Assembly (NCBI GenBank): GCA_021776195.1
Contig: JAJFGK010000115.1
Span: 1 to 39,700 of the forward strand
Reading direction: 5' to 3'
Source of the DNA: Kiloniellaceae bacterium
GTDB lineage: Bacteria > Pseudomonadota > Alphaproteobacteria > Kiloniellales > Kiloniellaceae
DNA: 39,700 bases
The translations under genes were made by a program, and so were the position numbers. Under the pieces are notes generated by a model, which saw nothing but the letters and a program-made list of their open reading frames with translations, did no database searches and was not told the DNA's origin. Of the stretch, positions 1-7,120 are shown piece after piece (the first letter of the stretch is position 1; every line of letters starts with the position of its first letter).

Positions 1-7
1 CGAGCCC

Positions 8-36
8 TCGACAAAGCCCCGGGGATTTGCTATCCC
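8..36 (+). promoter_or_regulatory. possible promoter of the tRNA-Lys gene
   Basis: A TCGACAA element (8-14) and a GCTATC element (29-34) are separated by 14 bases. This resembles the alphaproteobacterial housekeeping pattern TTGACGS-N10-14-GCTANAWC and lies about 30 bases upstream of the tRNA. A small GGGGAT/ATCCCC inverted repeat (21-37) overlaps the second element. Pattern match only. Confidence 0.3.
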
Positions 37-65
37 CCGCGCTTCGCCGGAAAGGTGGACCCGGT

Positions 66-141
<76 letters not shown>

Positions 142-222
142 AATCCTCCCCAAAAGTTAGCCAACACCCCTAACCGACAGCACCTCAAAAAGAGGCCCTG
201 GGCGGTCGGTCCCGGCTGCCGT

Positions 223-723
223 TCAGATCTCGCCCAAGTCCAGGCTGCCCGAGTGCAAGGACTTGTGCAGCCGTGCGTCGTGGGTCCTGAAGTGCTCCGA
301 GAACCAGGCCTCGAGGCGGTGCCCCAGGGTCTCGGGACCGAGGGCTTCGGGCGACAGCTCGACCTGCTTGTCGTCCACGTCGTCCATGATGTCGCGGATG
401 GCGTCGAGGAGATCCTCGTGGTCGGCCTTGTGGGCCGCCGCCTGATCGTAGCCCCGCGCGCGCATCTCGCGCTCCTCCAGGGCGAAATGCGCCGAGATCC
501 GGGCATAGACCTCGCCCAGGAAGGCGCCGACGGACGCGCGGTCGAGGGAGGTCTGGTCGAGGGCCTCGTCCCCGCCGGTGCCTGGGCCCTCGCCGAGGCC
601 GGCGTAGAGTTCGTTCAGGAGGGCGATCAGTTCCTGGTGTTCGTAGTCGACCGCGGGAATGCCGATCCGGAACTCCTCGCGCCATTCGATCAAGGGCATG
701 GGGCCGGCTCCTCTGCCTGTCAT
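223..723 (-). CDS. bacteriohemerythrin
   Basis: Single-domain hemerythrin of 166 aa, expected to bind O2 (and possibly NO) at a non-heme di-iron site in the cytoplasm; no signal peptide or membrane segment is seen. The start of the domain is the typical W-R-E-E-F-R-I-G-I-P-A-V-D-Y-E-H. Predicted iron ligands are H29, H79, E83, H98, H102, H144 and D149, so the full ligand set is present. The start at 723 overlaps the upstream stop by ATGA, which suggests translational coupling; Met9 is an alternative start. It is the last gene of the heme-copper enzyme operon. Hemerythrins in denitrifiers have been proposed to carry or detoxify O2 or NO; its role here is inferred from context. Confidence 0.88.
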   Translation of the reverse strand: MTGRGAGPMPLIEWREEFRIGIPAVDYEHQELIALLNELYAGLGEGPGTGGDEALDQTSLDRASVGAFLGEVYARISAHFALEEREMRARGYDQAAAHKADHEDLLDAIRDIMDDVDDKQVELSPEALGPETLGHRLEAWFSEHFRTHDARLHKSLHSGSLDLGEI

Positions 724-1271
724 CCGTCGTTGCCGGGAAAGATAAAGCCGCCCATCTCGGCGCGGAAATCGACGACGAAGGACTGGCCCTGTTCGATTGT
801 GATCTCGGCCTCGCGCTCGAAATCGAACCCGGTCGGACGGCGGCTGTCCCGCAGGGCCAGCTTAAGGCGATGCCGGCCGGGCGCAACGGTGAAGCGACGA
901 TAAACCTGGGACGCGCCATCGCCGGCCAGGCCGGTCGGCGGGACGGCGGCGCTGTAGAGCAGGTCGTCCGACAAGCGCAGCTCGACGAAGATCGGCAGGC
1001 GTTCGCGCGGACAGCTCTCGGACCGGCGCATGTTGGCGGCGACCTCGGCGATCTCCGCCGGGGTCAGCTGGCGACAGGCGCTGATCGGGTCGGCGCCGTG
1101 GGAAAAGGAAATCACCAGGCGCGCCTGGTCCGGCGGAAAGACCCGGTAGGACGGCCAGGTGGCGAAAGAACCGAGGCAGAGGGCGATCAAACCATAGACC
1201 GCCACCTGCCCCAAGTAGGCCAGGGGTCTAGGCGCGGGACTAGACATGGGGCTAGACATGGGGCTAGACAT
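720..1271 (-). CDS. unknown membrane-anchored protein of the heme-copper/NO operon
   Basis: I do not recognise this family. The product has 183 aa. The N-terminus is a three-fold MSSP repeat, followed by one hydrophobic segment at about residues 18-40. The remainder (about 140 aa) looks like a beta-rich soluble domain, probably periplasmic, with two Cys (C65 and C87) that could form a disulfide. A GGGAGG ribosome-binding site lies about 9 bases before the ATG at 1271, but ATGs at 1259 and 1247 are in frame because of the repeat. It overlaps the upstream cytochrome b fusion gene by 8 bases and the hemerythrin gene by 4, so it is co-translated with both. Its position suggests an accessory or assembly role for the cytochrome b fusion or the terminal reductase; this is inference. 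Confidence 0.75.
   Translation of the reverse strand: MSSPMSSPMSSPAPRPLAYLGQVAVYGLIALCLGSFATWPSYRVFPPDQARLVISFSHGADPISACRQLTPAEIAEVAANMRRSESCPRERLPIFVELRLSDDLLYSAAVPPTGLAGDGASQVYRRFTVAPGRHRLKLALRDSRRPTGFDFEREAEITIEQGQSFVVDFRAEMGGFIFPGNDG
1236..1271 (-). repeat. three tandem 12-bp repeats, each carrying an ATG
   Basis: The unit ATGTCTAGCCCC occurs three times in a row (1271-1260, 1259-1248, 1247-1236; the last copy has one C-to-T change). Each unit encodes MSSP and gives an in-frame start codon. The TAG inside the first unit is the stop codon of the upstream gene in its own frame. Copy-number change would add or remove in-frame starts without breaking the reading frame. Confidence 0.9.
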
Positions 1272-2850
1272 GGGTTTCGACCTCCCTGGGCGCGCCGGTT
1301 GCCGCGGGCTTGGACGGTGCCGCGCGGCCGGTCTCGGCGCTGTCCCCCGATAGGGCGGTCACCCTGGCGGTGAAGTCCTTGAGGGCCGCCAAAAGAGCGG
1401 TCTGGCCGAGCGGCGAGGCCCACTCGACCAGCAGGCGGTCGCGCGGCACCCGCTTGCGCAGGTAAGGGTCCCGTTCGCCGGCGATGCGCGCCTCGGTCCA
1501 GTCGACGCCAAAGCGGAAATGGCAATTGCCCGGCCGGCAGCCGGTCACCGCGACGCCGTCCACGAGCCCCCGGCTCAAGGCATAGTCGAAGAAAGCGGGC
1601 GGCACCCCCGCGACGCAGGGCTGGGTCACCACGCCATAGCCGGCAGCTTCCATCAGCTCGCGGTCGAGGCCGTGCTCGCAGCCGAAGACGACGATGCGGG
1701 CCGGCCCCGCCAGCGGCGCGCAGGCCGCATCGAGACGCTCGCGCAGGCTCTGCACCGAGAGGTCGGGCAGTTCGATCCCGGGCACCAGCGCGCTGCGCCG
1801 CCGGAAGGGCGTGGCGGTCGGGCAGGATCCGGCGCAGATGCCGCAGGCGACGCAGAGATCGGGATCGACGACGGCCTCGCGATCGAAGGGCAGGTCGTCG
1901 CTGCGCGGCCGCATGAGGATGGCCTCGTAGGGGCAGTCCTCGGCGCAGCGCTCGCAGCCGTTGCAGCTTTCCAGATGCACCTCGGCCGGCTTGGGGCGCC
2001 AGCGCGGCGGCAGCCAGGGCAGCAGGAACAGGACCGTGGCGACGGTCGCCGCCAGGGCCCAGGCGCCGCCATAGGACAGCAGGCCCATCAAGGGATAGAC
2101 CGGGAGGTAGAACCAGTCGAGCCCGAGCACCGTTGGAATGCTGGCCAGGTCGGCCGGGGCGTGGCTGATCGCCGGCTTGGCAAAGGACAGTGCGATCAGC
2201 ATGACGAAGGTACCCAGCGCCAGGCCGCGGTTCGGGTTGATCTGCGGGCGGCTGATCCGCAGCAGGTGGATCCACAAGATCAGCAGCAACAGCAGCGGGA
2301 CCACGATGTGGATGAAGGTCAGCAGGGTAAAGAAGCGGTCGTCAAGGCTCTGGGGGGTCAGGAAATTCCGCGCGATCGGCTCGCCGAAGATTCCCAGCCA
2401 ATCGAACCACTCGGTGGTGGCGATGGCGATGTATTGGGCCAGGCTGTCCCAGACCAGCCAGTAGCCGGAAATGCCGGCGGTAAAGACGAAGGCCAAAATA
2501 GGTAGCGCCGTCACCCAGGTGAACCAGCGCGGCCCCTTGAAGCGGCCCATGGCAAACTCGCGCAGCATATGAACCAGCATCATCAGCACCATGCCGTCCG
2601 AGGCATAGCGGTGCAGGCTGCGCATCAGGCCGCCCAGGTACCACTGTTCGTGGGTCAGATACTCGACCGAGTCGTAGGCCTCGGTGGTGCCGGTATCGAA
2701 GAAGATATAGAGATAGATGCCGCTGACCGCGACGACCCAGTAGTAGAAGAAGCCGAGCGCGCCCAGTTGGTAGAGTGGATTCCAGCGGGCGCCGAAGATC
2801 GCATCGAGCCAGGCCTCGAGGGTGAGGAAGCCACGCTGCAGCATATTCAT
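1264..2850 (-). CDS. cytochrome b (b6-type N-terminal domain) fused to 2x[4Fe-4S] ferredoxin and MvhD-like domain
   Basis: A 528-aa fusion protein. Residues 1-280 are a cytochrome b/b6 N-terminal domain with several membrane helices and four heme-ligand histidines, H80/H94 and H181/H195, spaced as in bis-heme b proteins. Residues 296-306 (C296, C299, C302, C306) and 333-343 (C333, C336, C339, C343) are two CxxCxxCxxxC motifs for [4Fe-4S] clusters. Residues about 385-500 resemble the MvhD/FlpD hydrogenase delta subunit, with C391, C412, C438 and C443 as possible cluster ligands. The start ATG at 2850 lies 13 bases after the SCO stop; the open frame runs further upstream but only over SCO sequence. 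There is no cytochrome b C-terminal PEWY half. The domains suggest electron transfer between the membrane quinone pool and a cytoplasmic Fe-S or flavin partner. The direction and partner are unknown. Confidence 0.85.
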   Translation of the reverse strand: MNMLQRGFLTLEAWLDAIFGARWNPLYQLGALGFFYYWVVAVSGIYLYIFFDTGTTEAYDSVEYLTHEQWYLGGLMRSLHRYASDGMVLMMLVHMLREFAMGRFKGPRWFTWVTALPILAFVFTAGISGYWLVWDSLAQYIAIATTEWFDWLGIFGEPIARNFLTPQSLDDRFFTLLTFIHIVVPLLLLLILWIHLLRISRPQINPNRGLALGTFVMLIALSFAKPAISHAPADLASIPTVLGLDWFYLPVYPLMGLLSYGGAWALAATVATVLFLLPWLPPRWRPKPAEVHLESCNGCERCAEDCPYEAILMRPRSDDLPFDREAVVDPDLCVACGICAGSCPTATPFRRRSALVPGIELPDLSVQSLRERLDAACAPLAGPARIVVFGCEHGLDRELMEAAGYGVVTQPCVAGVPPAFFDYALSRGLVDGVAVTGCRPGNCHFRFGVDWTEARIAGERDPYLRKRVPRDRLLVEWASPLGQTALLAALKDFTARVTALSGDSAETGRAAPSKPAATGAPREVETHV

Positions 2851-2863
2851 GACGGGTCCGGGC

Positions 2864-3691
2864 TCATGACGGGTCTGGGCGCCGGCCGCCGCTGAACCAG
2901 CCACGCAGCAACAAGAAGCCCAGACCGCAAAGGCTGCCGAGCGCCACCGCCATGGCGATGAAGATCGAATAGTCGAAGGCGTAGCGGTCGCTCTTGGAGT
3001 CATAAAATGTGCAAAAGAGTCTGACCCGTTCGAGCAGCTGGGCGACCGACGCGAGGCTCGAGAGGTCGCCCAGGATCGCGGCCTTCAAGGGCTCGACCAG
3101 GGCCGGGCTGTCGAAGTCGTCGCCGTAGATCTGCGCCGCGACGCGCCCGCTGGAATCGACGATAGAGGTCTGCGCCAGATGGTCGAAACCGCGGGGCGAA
3201 GGGAGGTAGCTGAACCCCAGATTCGCCGCCAGGGCGTCGATCGCCGCAGGGTCGCCGCCGAGAAGCCGCCAATCGGCACTGTCTATGCCCTGACTGTGGA
3301 GGAACGCACTGAGGCGCTCGGGCGTGTCGACCTGGGGATCGAGGCCCACCGTGACCAGTTGAAAGGCCTCCCGTCCCAGGGCCTCGCCCGCCACCTCGGC
3401 GGCGTCGGCCAGCCGTTGCAGGACCAGCGGACAGGACTGGGTGCAGGCGGTGAAGACCACGCTGATCACCAGTGGCTTGCCGCGCAGTTCGGAAAACCGG
3501 ACCGCCCGGCCAGCCCGATCGACGAAGGCGAAATCGCCCAGGGGCCGCCCGATCGCGGCCTGACTTATGGTCAGCGCGCTCCTGGCGTCCAGGGACCCAA
3601 GCTGGCTGGATTGCAGGAAATCCTGAGCCACGGCGGAACCGCTCCAGAGCGCCACCAGAAAGCCGACGGCGCGAAGTGTTCCCAGGGTCAT
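2864..3691 (-). CDS. SCO1/SenC-family copper chaperone with C-terminal membrane anchor
   Basis: Thioredoxin-fold SCO family protein, 275 aa, that would deliver copper to the CuA site of subunit II in the periplasm. Residues 1-22 form a signal peptide. The copper/redox motif is C83-T-Q-S-C87-P, and H171 is the expected third copper ligand. Unlike the shorter second SCO at 7121-7810, this copy has a C-terminal extension with a hydrophobic helix (around residues 243-265) that would tether it to the membrane. The start at 3691 was chosen because it follows the ctaB stop by 13 bases and begins directly with the signal peptide; an upstream in-frame ATG at 3724 would overlap ctaB. It is part of the tightly spaced heme-copper operon. 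Confidence 0.85.
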   Translation of the reverse strand: MTLGTLRAVGFLVALWSGSAVAQDFLQSSQLGSLDARSALTISQAAIGRPLGDFAFVDRAGRAVRFSELRGKPLVISVVFTACTQSCPLVLQRLADAAEVAGEALGREAFQLVTVGLDPQVDTPERLSAFLHSQGIDSADWRLLGGDPAAIDALAANLGFSYLPSPRGFDHLAQTSIVDSSGRVAAQIYGDDFDSPALVEPLKAAILGDLSSLASVAQLLERVRLFCTFYDSKSDRYAFDYSIFIAMAVALGSLCGLGFLLLRGWFSGGRRPDPS

Positions 3692-3704
3692 GGTTGCCGG
3701 TCCG

Positions 3705-4595
3705 TCAAACCGGGACGAAGCCATCGCCGATGGCTGCCAGGAGCAGGATTGTCAGCTGCACGAGGGAGGCGCGAAAGGCCTGCTTGGCCGCGGGGACGTC
3801 GGGTGCGCGGACCAGGCCGACGCACTTCCAGATGAAGTAGAGCCCGCCGCCCAGCGCGCCCAGCAGGTAGAGCGGTCCCATCCCGTAGAGGCCCGGCAGC
3901 AGCGACACCGCGACCAGGGCCACCGTGTGGGCGAGAATGACCCAGGCCGCGGCCGCCTTGCCGACCACGACGGGCAGCATCGGCACGCCGGCATCGCGGT
4001 AGTCGTCGTGCAGCACCGTGGCCAGGCTCCAGAAGTGCGGCGGCGTCCAGAGGAACAGCACGACCGCGAGAATGACCGGCACCGGAGCCAGGGTCGGCGC
4101 CACCGCGGCCGCGCCCGCCAACACGGCGAAGCTGCCGGCGAGGCCGCCCAGGACGATGTTCATCCAGGTGCGGTTCTTGAGCCAGACCGTGTAGACCACG
4201 CCATAGACGAAGGCGCCGAGGAAAACGTAGGCGGCGGCGACCCAGTTGGTCGCCAGGCCCGCCAGGCTCACCGCCAGGACCAGCAGGCCGACGATGGCCA
4301 CCGGCCACAAGGGTCCCGGCTTGAAGGCCCCGGTCACGAAGGGGCGTCGGCGGGTGCGCGCCATGCGCGCGTCGAGGTCGCGTTCGACATAGTGATTGAA
4401 GGCCCCGGCGCTGGCCGCCGAGAGCAGCACCGCCAGCGCGAGCAGTGCCGCCGCGCCGGCGCCCGGTGCTTCGCCCGCCACGCCGCCCACCTCGCCAACC
4501 GGCGTGACGGCCAGGCCGGCCAGCGCGCAGAGCATGATGGCGAAAGAAATTCGCAGCTTGAAGACCAGCCAGATGTTCGCGACCAGGGTCCGCAT
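3705..4595 (-). CDS. ctaB: protoheme IX farnesyltransferase (heme o synthase)
   Basis: UbiA-superfamily prenyltransferase of 296 aa, with about eight or nine membrane helices. It adds a farnesyl group to heme b to give heme o. The family signature N-H-Y-V-E-R-D-L-D-A-R-M-A-R-T-R-R-R-P, with its prenyl-diphosphate-binding aspartates, is present near residues 67-85, and the second conserved loop (Y-T-V-W-L-K-N-R-T) lies in the middle. A strong AGGGAGG site precedes the ATG, and the gene starts 12 bases after the stop of subunit I. A dedicated ctaB inside the operon suggests that the reductase uses heme o, or heme a if a ctaA exists elsewhere; no ctaA is seen in this window. Confidence 0.93.
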   Translation of the reverse strand: MRTLVANIWLVFKLRISFAIMLCALAGLAVTPVGEVGGVAGEAPGAGAAALLALAVLLSAASAGAFNHYVERDLDARMARTRRRPFVTGAFKPGPLWPVAIVGLLVLAVSLAGLATNWVAAAYVFLGAFVYGVVYTVWLKNRTWMNIVLGGLAGSFAVLAGAAAVAPTLAPVPVILAVVLFLWTPPHFWSLATVLHDDYRDAGVPMLPVVVGKAAAAWVILAHTVALVAVSLLPGLYGMGPLYLLGALGGGLYFIWKCVGLVRAPDVPAAKQAFRASLVQLTILLLAAIGDGFVPV

Positions 4596-4607
4596 GACCT
4601 GCCTCCC

Positions 4608-6332
4608 TTAGCTCAGTGGCCAGACTTCCGAGAGGAACTTCCAATTGATGAAGTAGTAGAGGACGAAGGCCAGGAAGAAGACCGCCACCAGCGTGATCGT
4701 CCCCGGCAGCTTCAAGGTACCTGCGCTGCCATAGGTCGTTGCCGCCTTGCCGGCGTCGGCGAGGATCGGGTTGGCCGCGACCTCTGCGGCACCGCGCTTC
4801 TTGCCGAACAGGATCGAGCCGACCACCACCACGACATACATCGCGCCGCCGATCCCGGCGAGCACCCCGGAGAGCCCGTTCAGACCCATCATGAGAAAGG
4901 CCGTGCCGGGATAGTCGAAGCTGAGGGTCGCCTCGTTGAAGGTCATGTCCCAATGGCGCCGTGCCACGCCCAGCGTGCCCGCGCCCATCATGAAGAGCGA
5001 GATCCCGGCGACGCCGATGGAGAAGATATAGGGCTGCCACTGGGCGACGCGCGGCAGAATCAGCTCGCGCTGGAACAGCAGGGGGACCACGAGATAGGTC
5101 ACCGCCATGAAGGCCAGGGTGGTGCCGGCCACCACGGTCGCGTGGAAGTGGCCCGGGACATAGAGCGTGTTGTGCATCAGGAGATTGATCTGCTCGGTGC
5201 CGAGCACCACGCCCGAGATGCCGCCAAGAAATCCGAACATGACCAGGGACAAGAACATGCCGGCAAAGGCAGGGTTGCCCCAGGGTGCGTGACGCAGCCA
5301 GCCGAAGACCCCCTTGGTGAAGCCGCGCCGGCGTTGTGCCGCCTCGATCGCGCCCGGCACGCTCATGCCGTGGATCAGGCTGCCGAGCACCGCCAGATAG
5401 ATCGCATAGCTGGTGTTGAAGATCTTCCATTCCGAGCTGAGGCCCGGCTCGGCCAGCATGTGGTGCGCCGAGGCGAGTTGGAGGAAGAGGATGTAAAGCA
5501 GGAAGGCGCTGCGGCTGACCTTTTCGGAGAGCGGCTTGGCGCCGACCAGAAGCGCGGCGATCAGGTACCAGACCGCGACATGGGCCGACACGTTGATCTG
5601 CTGCGAAGAATGGCCCATGGCCCACCAGACCAGCTTGTAGGTCACGGTGTCGATCTCGGCGATCAGTCCGACCGACCAGAGGAAGGTGGGGACCAGGATG
5701 ATGGCGCCCGAGGCGATGGTGAAGACCGCGATGATGGCGGCGGTCAGCGCGCCGAAGGTCACCAGCGGAATCGACCCCTCGTAGGTCTGCTCTTCCTTGG
5801 CGATCACCAGGGTGCCGAAGAAGACGAAGCAGCCAAGCAGGGCGCCGACGGCGAAGAGAACGAGGCCGAGATAGAAATGCGGCGCCGCCTGCATCGGGAC
5901 ATAGGAGGTGAACATGACGCTGGAGTCGCCCTGCAGCACCGCCACCGTGGCCATCAGGGAGCCGACCAGCATCAGGATGTAGCCGAGCCAGGCGACCTTG
6001 GGGGCCGCCAATCGACAGTTCAAGAGAATCGCGGAAGCAAAGTAGAGGATCGCGATCTCGAAAAAAATGATCCAAAAAAGCAGCACCGCGGCGCCGTGCG
6101 CGGTCAGTGCCAGATAGAACCATTCGGCCGGCAGGATGTGAACCGCCGGCCAGCGGGTCAGCGCGACCAGAACGCCAAAGAGGCCGCCGACGGCAAGGAA
6201 CACGACCGCCGTCACCGCGTTTATCTTGATCAGCGTTTCCGCCTTCGAATATACCCGCAGCCCGGTGTCGAGACAGGTTCTGTACTGTTCGTCGATACCG
6301 CTATCCAGAGCGTCGGCCGTGCCAGCAGTCAT
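4608..6332 (-). CDS. heme-copper superfamily catalytic subunit I, candidate non-canonical NO reductase
   Basis: A 574-aa integral membrane protein with about 12-14 helices. Low-spin heme ligands: H79 and H397. High-spin heme ligand: H395, within the motif V-P-G-H-F-H. CuB ligands: H241, H290 and H291. In A- and B-type oxygen reductases the residue four positions after the first CuB histidine is the cross-linked Tyr. Here the motif is M-G-H-S-S-Q-Q, so Q245 takes that place. Loss of this Tyr is a hallmark of heme-copper NO reductases, and families with a CuA subunit and no Tyr have been proposed as alternative NORs (eNOR and relatives). It does not carry the H-L-W-V-E-G motif of cNOR or qNOR. 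A TAGGAGG site sits 5 bases before the ATG. Genes for the CuA subunit, SCO and CtaB in the same operon argue for a functional enzyme. NO as substrate is inferred; oxygen reduction cannot be excluded. Confidence 0.85.
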   Translation of the reverse strand: MTAGTADALDSGIDEQYRTCLDTGLRVYSKAETLIKINAVTAVVFLAVGGLFGVLVALTRWPAVHILPAEWFYLALTAHGAAVLLFWIIFFEIAILYFASAILLNCRLAAPKVAWLGYILMLVGSLMATVAVLQGDSSVMFTSYVPMQAAPHFYLGLVLFAVGALLGCFVFFGTLVIAKEEQTYEGSIPLVTFGALTAAIIAVFTIASGAIILVPTFLWSVGLIAEIDTVTYKLVWWAMGHSSQQINVSAHVAVWYLIAALLVGAKPLSEKVSRSAFLLYILFLQLASAHHMLAEPGLSSEWKIFNTSYAIYLAVLGSLIHGMSVPGAIEAAQRRRGFTKGVFGWLRHAPWGNPAFAGMFLSLVMFGFLGGISGVVLGTEQINLLMHNTLYVPGHFHATVVAGTTLAFMAVTYLVVPLLFQRELILPRVAQWQPYIFSIGVAGISLFMMGAGTLGVARRHWDMTFNEATLSFDYPGTAFLMMGLNGLSGVLAGIGGAMYVVVVVGSILFGKKRGAAEVAANPILADAGKAATTYGSAGTLKLPGTITLVAVFFLAFVLYYFINWKFLSEVWPLS

Positions 6333-6351
6333 TCTCGCCTCCTAGATCGAC

Positions 6352-6891
6352 TCACTCGACCACATAGATCTTGCCCAACATCAGGTGATGGCCGATGCCG
6401 CAGAACTCGTTGCAGACCACAGCGAACTCGCCGGTCTCGTTCGGCTTGACGGTGATGACCATTTCGTAGTTGGGATGGACTTGGAGATTGATATTGGTGG
6501 GCTGCAGCGAGAAGCCGTGCTGCCAGTCCAACGAGGAAAGATGCAATCGGTAGCTCTGGTCTTTCTTGAGCTCCAGGATGGGCCACCATTCCCACAGCCG
6601 CGCCAGCATGTAGATGTCCTCGCCCGCCGGCGGGCGCACCACCGGGATACCGGTATCGCCCTCTTCGCGCACCCTGTAGGCGTCGGTCATGGCCTCGGTC
6701 CGCTCGGCGAAGTCCTCGGGGCTGATGCGGTAGGCCTCGTTGGAAAGGTTCTGCTCGCCCTCGATGTGCCAGTAGATCATCGCCGAGAACATCACCAGGC
6801 CCCAGAGAAAGGCGATGGTGATCCAGATGACTTCCGGACGGTGCAGGGGCTCGTTCCACCAGAGCCGGTTTTCGGGCGGGTGAATGGCCAT
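6352..6891 (-). CDS. heme-copper enzyme subunit II with CuA site
   Basis: A 179-aa subunit with one N-terminal membrane helix (about residues 21-41) followed by a periplasmic cupredoxin domain. The CuA ligands are complete: H125, C160, E162, C164, H168 and M171, in the arrangement CxExCxxxHxxM. It should accept electrons from a soluble cytochrome c and pass them to subunit I. The single transmembrane helix and short length are closer to B-type (ba3-like) subunits II than to the two-helix A-type form. A GGAGG site lies 9 bases before the start. It follows the 58-aa peptide gene by 15 bases and precedes subunit I by 19. Confidence 0.92.
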   Translation of the reverse strand: MAIHPPENRLWWNEPLHRPEVIWITIAFLWGLVMFSAMIYWHIEGEQNLSNEAYRISPEDFAERTEAMTDAYRVREEGDTGIPVVRPPAGEDIYMLARLWEWWPILELKKDQSYRLHLSSLDWQHGFSLQPTNINLQVHPNYEMVITVKPNETGEFAVVCNEFCGIGHHLMLGKIYVVE

Positions 6892-6906
6892 TGCTCTTTG
6901 CCTCCG

Positions 6907-7083
6907 CTACTTGGCGATCGGGATCTGGGCGATTTCGAGGATTCCCCAGATCAGATAAAAGACGGTCGGAGAGACCACGCCGATGAAAAGCAGCAGGAAG
7001 GGATTGTCGAGAAGCTGCTGCATGAAGGGGATCCGCTGGCGCCGCCGGGGCGTGGCGCTGCCGCTCGTGTCTGCCGGGGTCAT
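6907..7083 (-). CDS. 58-aa single-span membrane peptide, probable small subunit
   Basis: A short frame read directly from the sequence: ATG at 7083 and TAG at 6907-6909. The product begins MTPADTSGSATPRRRQRIPF and has one hydrophobic helix at about residues 28-50, ending in IAK. The Arg-rich stretch just before the helix predicts a cytoplasmic N-terminus. AGAGG-like purine tracts precede the start. It sits between the second SCO gene (37 bases) and subunit II (15 bases), the place where several B-type heme-copper operons carry a one-helix small subunit such as subunit IIa of ba3 oxidase. I infer a third structural or assembly subunit. No homology could be tested. Confidence 0.75.
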   Translation of the reverse strand: MTPADTSGSATPRRRQRIPFMQQLLDNPFLLLFIGVVSPTVFYLIWGILEIAQIPIAK

Positions 7084-7120
7084 GGCCTCTTGTTCCTCTT
7101 CTCGGATCGATGCCCTGTCA

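Noticed and set aside
152..174. GTTAG/CTAAC inverted repeat followed by TTTT on the minus strand, a possible terminator after the hemerythrin gene
   Set aside because: The stem has only five A/T-containing pairs and a nine-base loop; too weak to claim.
4608..6332. Ordinary aa3 or ba3 cytochrome oxidase subunit I
   Set aside because: The catalytic Tyr of those types is replaced by Gln (Q245), and the operon lies in a nir/FNR context. Oxygen reduction stays possible but is not the simplest reading.
3690..6449. 919-codon plus-strand open frame
   Set aside because: It lies opposite ctaB and subunit I, is extremely rich in charged residues and His/Gln, and matches no family. It is an antisense shadow of high-GC coding sequence.
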